Under the pieces are notes generated by a model, which saw only the letters and a program-made list of their open reading frames with translations, searched no databases and was not told the origin of the DNA. Shown here piece by piece: positions 60,671-64,000 of a stretch of DNA of 64,000 nt (position 1 is the stretch's first letter; every line of letters starts with the position of its first letter). The position numbers were made by a program, and so were the translations under genes. This DNA comes from Sphingomonas oligoaromativorans (lineage in GTDB: Bacteria > Pseudomonadota > Alphaproteobacteria > Sphingomonadales > Sphingomonadaceae): positions 1 through 64,000 of the forward strand of contig NZ_JAASQK010000003.1 in NCBI RefSeq assembly GCF_011762195.1, written 5' to 3'.

Positions 60671-61684
60671 ATGAGCATCGCCCGCTTTCCCCGCCGCCGT
60701 TACACGCCCGGCATGACCGCGATCGAGCGGCTGGACCGGCTCAGCGAGGCGCTCGGCGGGCCGACGATCTGGATCAAGCGCGACGATCAGCTCGGCCTGT
60801 CGGCGGGCGGCAACAAGACGCGCAAGCTGGAGTTTCTGGTGGCGGACGCGCTGGCGCAAGGCGCCGATACGCTCGTCACCACCGGGGCGCCGCAGTCGAA
60901 TCATTGCCGGCTGACCGCCGCCGCCGCCGTGAAGGAGGGGCTGAAGTGCCGCCTGCTGATCGAGGAGCGCATCCCCGGCAGCTTCGATTCCGATGCCAGC
61001 GGCAACCATTTCCTGTTCGATCTGCTCGGCGTGGAATCGATCGAGGTGGTGCCCGCCGGCACCGATCTCGCGGCCGGCATGGCGCGGATCGCGGAAGGCC
61101 TGAAGGCGGAAGGCCGCAAGCCCTATGTCATCCCCGGCGGCGGCTCCAATCCGCTGGGCGCGCTTGGCTATGTCGCCTGCGCGGGCGAGATCGTGGCGCA
61201 GTCGGCCGATATGGGCGTGGCGTTCGACGCGGTGGTCTGCGCCAGCGGCAGCGCGGGGACTCATGCCGGCCTGCTCGTCGGGCTGGAGGCGGCGCGCTCG
61301 CAGATGCCGCTGACCGGTGTCAGCGTCCGCCGCGCCGTGGCCGAGCAGACCGCGCTGGTCGAGGGGCTGGCGCTGCGCACGGCCGGGCTGCTCGGCCACG
61401 ACGCGTCGGTGGTGGCCGGCAAGGTGGCGGTGGACGATCGCTGGGTGGGCGAGGGCTATGCCATCCCCACCGATACCATGATCGAGGCGGTCAGGATGCT
61501 CGCCGGGCGGGAGGGCGTGCTGCTCGATCCGGTCTATACCGGCAAGGCGATGGCCGGGCTGATCGGGCAGGTGCGCGAAGGGCGCTGGAAGAAGGGCGAT
61601 AACATCCTCTTCGTCCACACCGGCGGATCGCCCGCGCTCTATGCCTATCGCCCGGCGCTGGCCAAGGGCGTGCCGCTCGCGTGA
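60671..61684 (+). CDS. D-cysteine desulfhydrase family PLP enzyme
   Basis: The 337-residue enzyme belongs to the ACC deaminase/D-cysteine desulfhydrase family: [21 protein letters not shown] with the PLP lysine, [30 protein letters not shown] and [15 protein letters not shown]. It probably breaks D-cysteine (or a similar substrate such as L-cysteate) into pyruvate, ammonia and a sulfur product in the cytosol. GGAG lies upstream of the ATG. Its stop overlaps the racemase start (GTGA). Confidence 0.88.
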   Translation: MSIARFPRRRYTPGMTAIERLDRLSEALGGPTIWIKRDDQLGLSAGGNKTRKLEFLVADALAQGADTLVTTGAPQSNHCRLTAAAAVKEGLKCRLLIEERIPGSFDSDASGNHFLFDLLGVESIEVVPAGTDLAAGMARIAEGLKAEGRKPYVIPGGGSNPLGALGYVACAGEIVAQSADMGVAFDAVVCASGSAGTHAGLLVGLEAARSQMPLTGVSVRRAVAEQTALVEGLALRTAGLLGHDASVVAGKVAVDDRWVGEGYAIPTDTMIEAVRMLAGREGVLLDPVYTGKAMAGLIGQVREGRWKKGDNILFVHTGGSPALYAYRPALAKGVPLA

Positions 61685-62367
61685 GCCGCGCCATCGGCAT
61701 TCTGGGTGGCATGGGGCCGGCGGCGACTGTCGACCTGATGGGCCGGATCATCGCGGCGACGCCGGCGCAGGGCGATGCCGGCCACCTTCACCTGCTGGTC
61801 GACAGCAACCCGGCGGTGCCCGATCGCAACCGCGCCATCGCGGGCGAGGGGCCTTCGCCGGGGCCTGCGCTTGCCGCCATGGCGCGCGGGCTGGAGGCGC
61901 AGGGGGCGGAGATGCTCGCCATCGCCTGCAACTCCGCCCATGCCTGGGCCGGAGAGATCCGCGCGGCGGCTTCCGTCCCGCTCGTCTCGATGATCGACGC
62001 CACGGTGGAGGCGATCCGCCGCGATCACCCCGGCGCGCGGACGATCGGGCTGCTGGCGGCGGACGCGTGTCTGGGCGCCGGGCTCTATCAGGGGCCGCTG
62101 GCGCAGGCGGGCTTCGAGGTGCTGCTGAGCGAGGATCAGCCGGGCTTCATGGCGCTGGTCTACGGCGTCAAGGGCGGCGAGACGGGCGCGGCCGCGCGGG
62201 CCGGCATGGCGGCGCAGGCGGAAGCGCTGGCGGCGCGGGGGGCGGAGCTGATCGTCGCGGCCTGCACCGAGGTGCCGTTGTTGCTCGGGCCGGAGGAAAG
62301 TCCGGTGCCGCTCGTCGACAGCACGGCGGCATTGGTGGCGAAACTGGTCCATCTTGCCGCCGACTGA
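61681..62367 (+). CDS. Aspartate/glutamate racemase family protein
   Basis: The 228-residue PLP-independent racemase has IGILGGMGPAATVDL and the two catalytic cysteines, C83 in IACNSAHAW and C195 in VAACTEVPLLL, so both stereochemical acid/base residues are present. The substrate (aspartate, glutamate or another amino acid) is unknown. The GTG start at 61681 overlaps the desulfhydrase stop, which suggests joint D-amino acid metabolism. Confidence 0.9.
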   Translation: MSRAIGILGGMGPAATVDLMGRIIAATPAQGDAGHLHLLVDSNPAVPDRNRAIAGEGPSPGPALAAMARGLEAQGAEMLAIACNSAHAWAGEIRAAASVPLVSMIDATVEAIRRDHPGARTIGLLAADACLGAGLYQGPLAQAGFEVLLSEDQPGFMALVYGVKGGETGAAARAGMAAQAEALAARGAELIVAACTEVPLLLGPEESPVPLVDSTAALVAKLVHLAAD

Positions 62368-62502
62368 TCCGCATCGGGGCTTTCGCATTCGCGAGATGCA
62401 ACGCTATCACTGGCGCGGTCGACGTTGCAGCGCCGACATCGCCAAGCAAGACATGGGGTGAACAGAGCCGACATGGCGGTTGCCGGAGGGAATGGGGGGA
62501 AG

Positions 62503-64000
62503 ATGCGACGGGGCACGGCGGGTATCGCCGCGGCCGCGCTGTCGCTCGCGCTGGCGGGATGCGCCGTCGGCCCCGATTATCATGCGCCATCGGCGACGAA
62601 GCTCGGTGTGCCCTATCGTTTCTCGACCACCATCCCGGCCGGCGCGGTGGCGCCCGGCGAGCGCGAGCTGGCGACCTGGTGGGCGTCGCTCGGCGATCCC
62701 GTGCTCGATCGGCTGGTGACGGAGGCGCTTGCCGCCAACCCGGACATCTCGGCCGCCGGCGCGCGGCTCCGGCAGGCGCGGGCGAGCTACAAGGGCGCGC
62801 GGGCGTCGCTCTTCCCGTCGATCAGCGGCAACACGTCGGTCGGCCACACGTCGCTGCTCGGCAAGGGGGCGGCCGGCCTCATCACCAATCCCGGCGGCGG
62901 CACCACCTCCTTCGCGACCGGCGGCGATTCCGACCAGTTCAACGCCGGGCTCGACGCCTCCTACGAGGTGGACCTGTTCGGCGGCGTGCGCCGCTCAGTC
63001 GAGGCGGCGAAGGGCGATTATGCGAGCGCGGCCGAGCAGCTCCGCGACACCCAGCGCAGCATCGTCGCCGAAGTGGCGCTCAACTATGTCGACGCGCGCT
63101 CGGCGCAGGAGCGGCTGGCGATCGCGCGCGCCAACCTGAAGAGCCAGGACGAGACGGTCCAGCTCGTCGGCTGGCGGGTGAAGGCGGGGCTGGTCTCCAG
63201 CCTCGATCTCGCCCAGGCGCGTGCCCAGCGCGAGCAGACCGCCGCCACCGTCCCCGCGCTGGAGACGAGCCTCGCCCAGTCGGCCAACGCGCTGTCGATC
63301 CTGATCGGTCAGGCGCCCGGCGCCGTCACCGACGCATTGCAGCCGCCGCGCCCCGTGCCGGTGGCGGATCGCGCGCTCGGCGCCAATGTGCCCGCCGCGG
63401 TGCTGGCCCAGCGGCCCGATGTGCGCGCCGCCGAACGCACGCTGGCCGCCGCCACCGCACGGATCGGCGTCGCCAAGGCGCAGCTCTATCCCGCGCTGCG
63501 GCTCACCGGCTCGCTTGGCGGCAACGGCACGCGGATCAGCGACATCACCCGCTTCTCCACCGGCACGCTGCTTGCGGCGGTGACCGCACCGATCTTCGAC
63601 GGCGGCGCGATCCGCGCCCAGATCGAGAATGCGCGCGGCGGGGCCGATCTCGCGCTCGCGCAATATCGCACGGCCGTGCTGACCGCGCTTTCGGATGTCG
63701 AGAATGCGCTGGTCTCGCTCGCCAACAGCAGGCGGCGGGTGGTGACGCTCGGCGAGGCGGCCGAGGATTCGCATGCGGCCTATGTCTTCGCGCAGAGCCA
63801 GTATCGCGCCGGCCTGATCGATTTCCAGACGCTGCTCGATTCGGAGCGGACCCTGCTCTCCAGCCAGGACGGCCTCGCCCAGGCGCGTGCCGACCGGGCG
63901 ACCGCGCTCGTCCAGCTCTACAAGGCGCTGGGCGGCGGCTGGCAGGCAGCACCCATGCCGGCGAGCGCACTCCCCTACACCCCCGCGGCGATCGAGCTGC
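62503..64000 (+). CDS. NodT-family outer membrane efflux lipoprotein (partial)
   Basis: The frame is open to the right edge, giving 499 codons without a stop. The protein is the outer-membrane channel subunit of an RND-type tripartite efflux pump. It has a lipoprotein signal with lipobox LAGC (C20), AVGPDYHAPS, WWASLGDPVLDRLVTEALAANPDI, and two TolC-like repeats (GLDASYEVDLFGGVRRSVEAAKGDY, AQRPDVRAAERTLAAATARIGVAKAQLYPALRL, QYRAGLIDFQTLLDSERTLL). ATG at 62503 gives a clean signal; an in-frame ATG at 62473 is an alternative. Pump and adaptor genes should lie to the right. Confidence 0.93.
   Translation, partial: MRRGTAGIAAAALSLALAGCAVGPDYHAPSATKLGVPYRFSTTIPAGAVAPGERELATWWASLGDPVLDRLVTEALAANPDISAAGARLRQARASYKGARASLFPSISGNTSVGHTSLLGKGAAGLITNPGGGTTSFATGGDSDQFNAGLDASYEVDLFGGVRRSVEAAKGDYASAAEQLRDTQRSIVAEVALNYVDARSAQERLAIARANLKSQDETVQLVGWRVKAGLVSSLDLAQARAQREQTAATVPALETSLAQSANALSILIGQAPGAVTDALQPPRPVPVADRALGANVPAAVLAQRPDVRAAERTLAAATARIGVAKAQLYPALRLTGSLGGNGTRISDITRFSTGTLLAAVTAPIFDGGAIRAQIENARGGADLALAQYRTAVLTALSDVENALVSLANSRRRVVTLGEAAEDSHAAYVFAQSQYRAGLIDFQTLLDSERTLLSSQDGLAQARADRATALVQLYKALGGGWQAAPMPASALPYTPAAIEL

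Overview
The window is a dense, high-GC (roughly two-thirds G+C) bacterial chromosome segment. Gene content and order point to an alphaproteobacterium of the Sphingomonadales. The main signs are the Rrf2-sufBCDS-DUF59-sufA cluster, a RibBX-type riboflavin protein, COQ9 and cytochrome bc1 chaperone homologues, MetX/MetW methionine synthesis, the HisN-type histidinol phosphatase, and palindromic repeats that I recall as common in sphingomonads. Base composition is uniform. I see no insertion sequence, prophage, CRISPR array or rRNA. Nearly every base is coding, no gap without a gene exceeds 300 bases, and many neighbouring genes overlap by 1-4 bases (ATGA, GTGA, TTGA or TGATG junctions).

Layout. 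0-6.2 kb: the Fe-S assembly operon (minus strand), led by an Rrf2 regulator with a Fur-box-like dyad at its start. 6.2-10.9 kb: pyrD, gamma-glutamyltransferase and an acyl-CoA synthetase (plus). 10.9-15.6 kb (minus): a small secreted protein, gloB, gloA, a TPR-like protein, an alpha/beta hydrolase, a small DUF6356-like protein and a dicarboxylate symporter. 15.7-20.0 kb (plus): an unrecognised secreted protein, thrS, ynfA and infC; infC appears to start at AUA. 20.1-26.2 kb (minus): a Pr6Pr membrane protein, glnD and mutS. 26.3-28.6 kb: a MaeB-type malic enzyme. 28.6-30.7 kb: bamE, a bc1 chaperone, a YceD homologue and an LprI-like protein. 30.9-33.5 kb (minus): feoA-feoB-ssb with a Fur-like site. 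33.6-36.3 kb: COQ9, an EamA transporter and an Old Yellow Enzyme. 36.4-41.2 kb (minus): gltX, a small membrane protein, ribD, ribE, ribBX and ribH. 41.3-43.6 kb: prs, a VOC protein and hisN. 43.6-48.1 kb (plus): rpmI-rplT, a terminator, pheS-pheT and a DUF1737 protein. 48.1-50.3 kb (minus): metX-GNAT-metW. 50.3-53.6 kb: a membrane protein, hisC, tyrC and plsC. 53.6-56.7 kb: ftsE-ftsX-ydcF (minus) and, divergently, a zinc-ribbon membrane protein. 56.8 kb: tRNA-Leu(GAG). 56.9-60.5 kb (minus): a two-gene unit encoding an 833-residue fusion of a DegT-type PLP aminotransferase with an FAD/NAD(P) monooxygenase-like module, followed by a family 2 glycosyltransferase. 60.7-62.4 kb (plus): a D-cysteine desulfhydrase-like enzyme overlapping an aspartate/glutamate racemase. 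From 62.5 kb to the edge: a NodT-type outer-membrane efflux lipoprotein.

Most of the window is housekeeping. The best candidate for an undescribed system is the fused aminotransferase-flavoprotein with its coupled glycosyltransferase. Other points of interest are the AUA start of infC, the RibBX protein with a ruined GTP cyclohydrolase II site, iron-linked operators at two loci, and a palindromic repeat in the only real gap of the suf operon.
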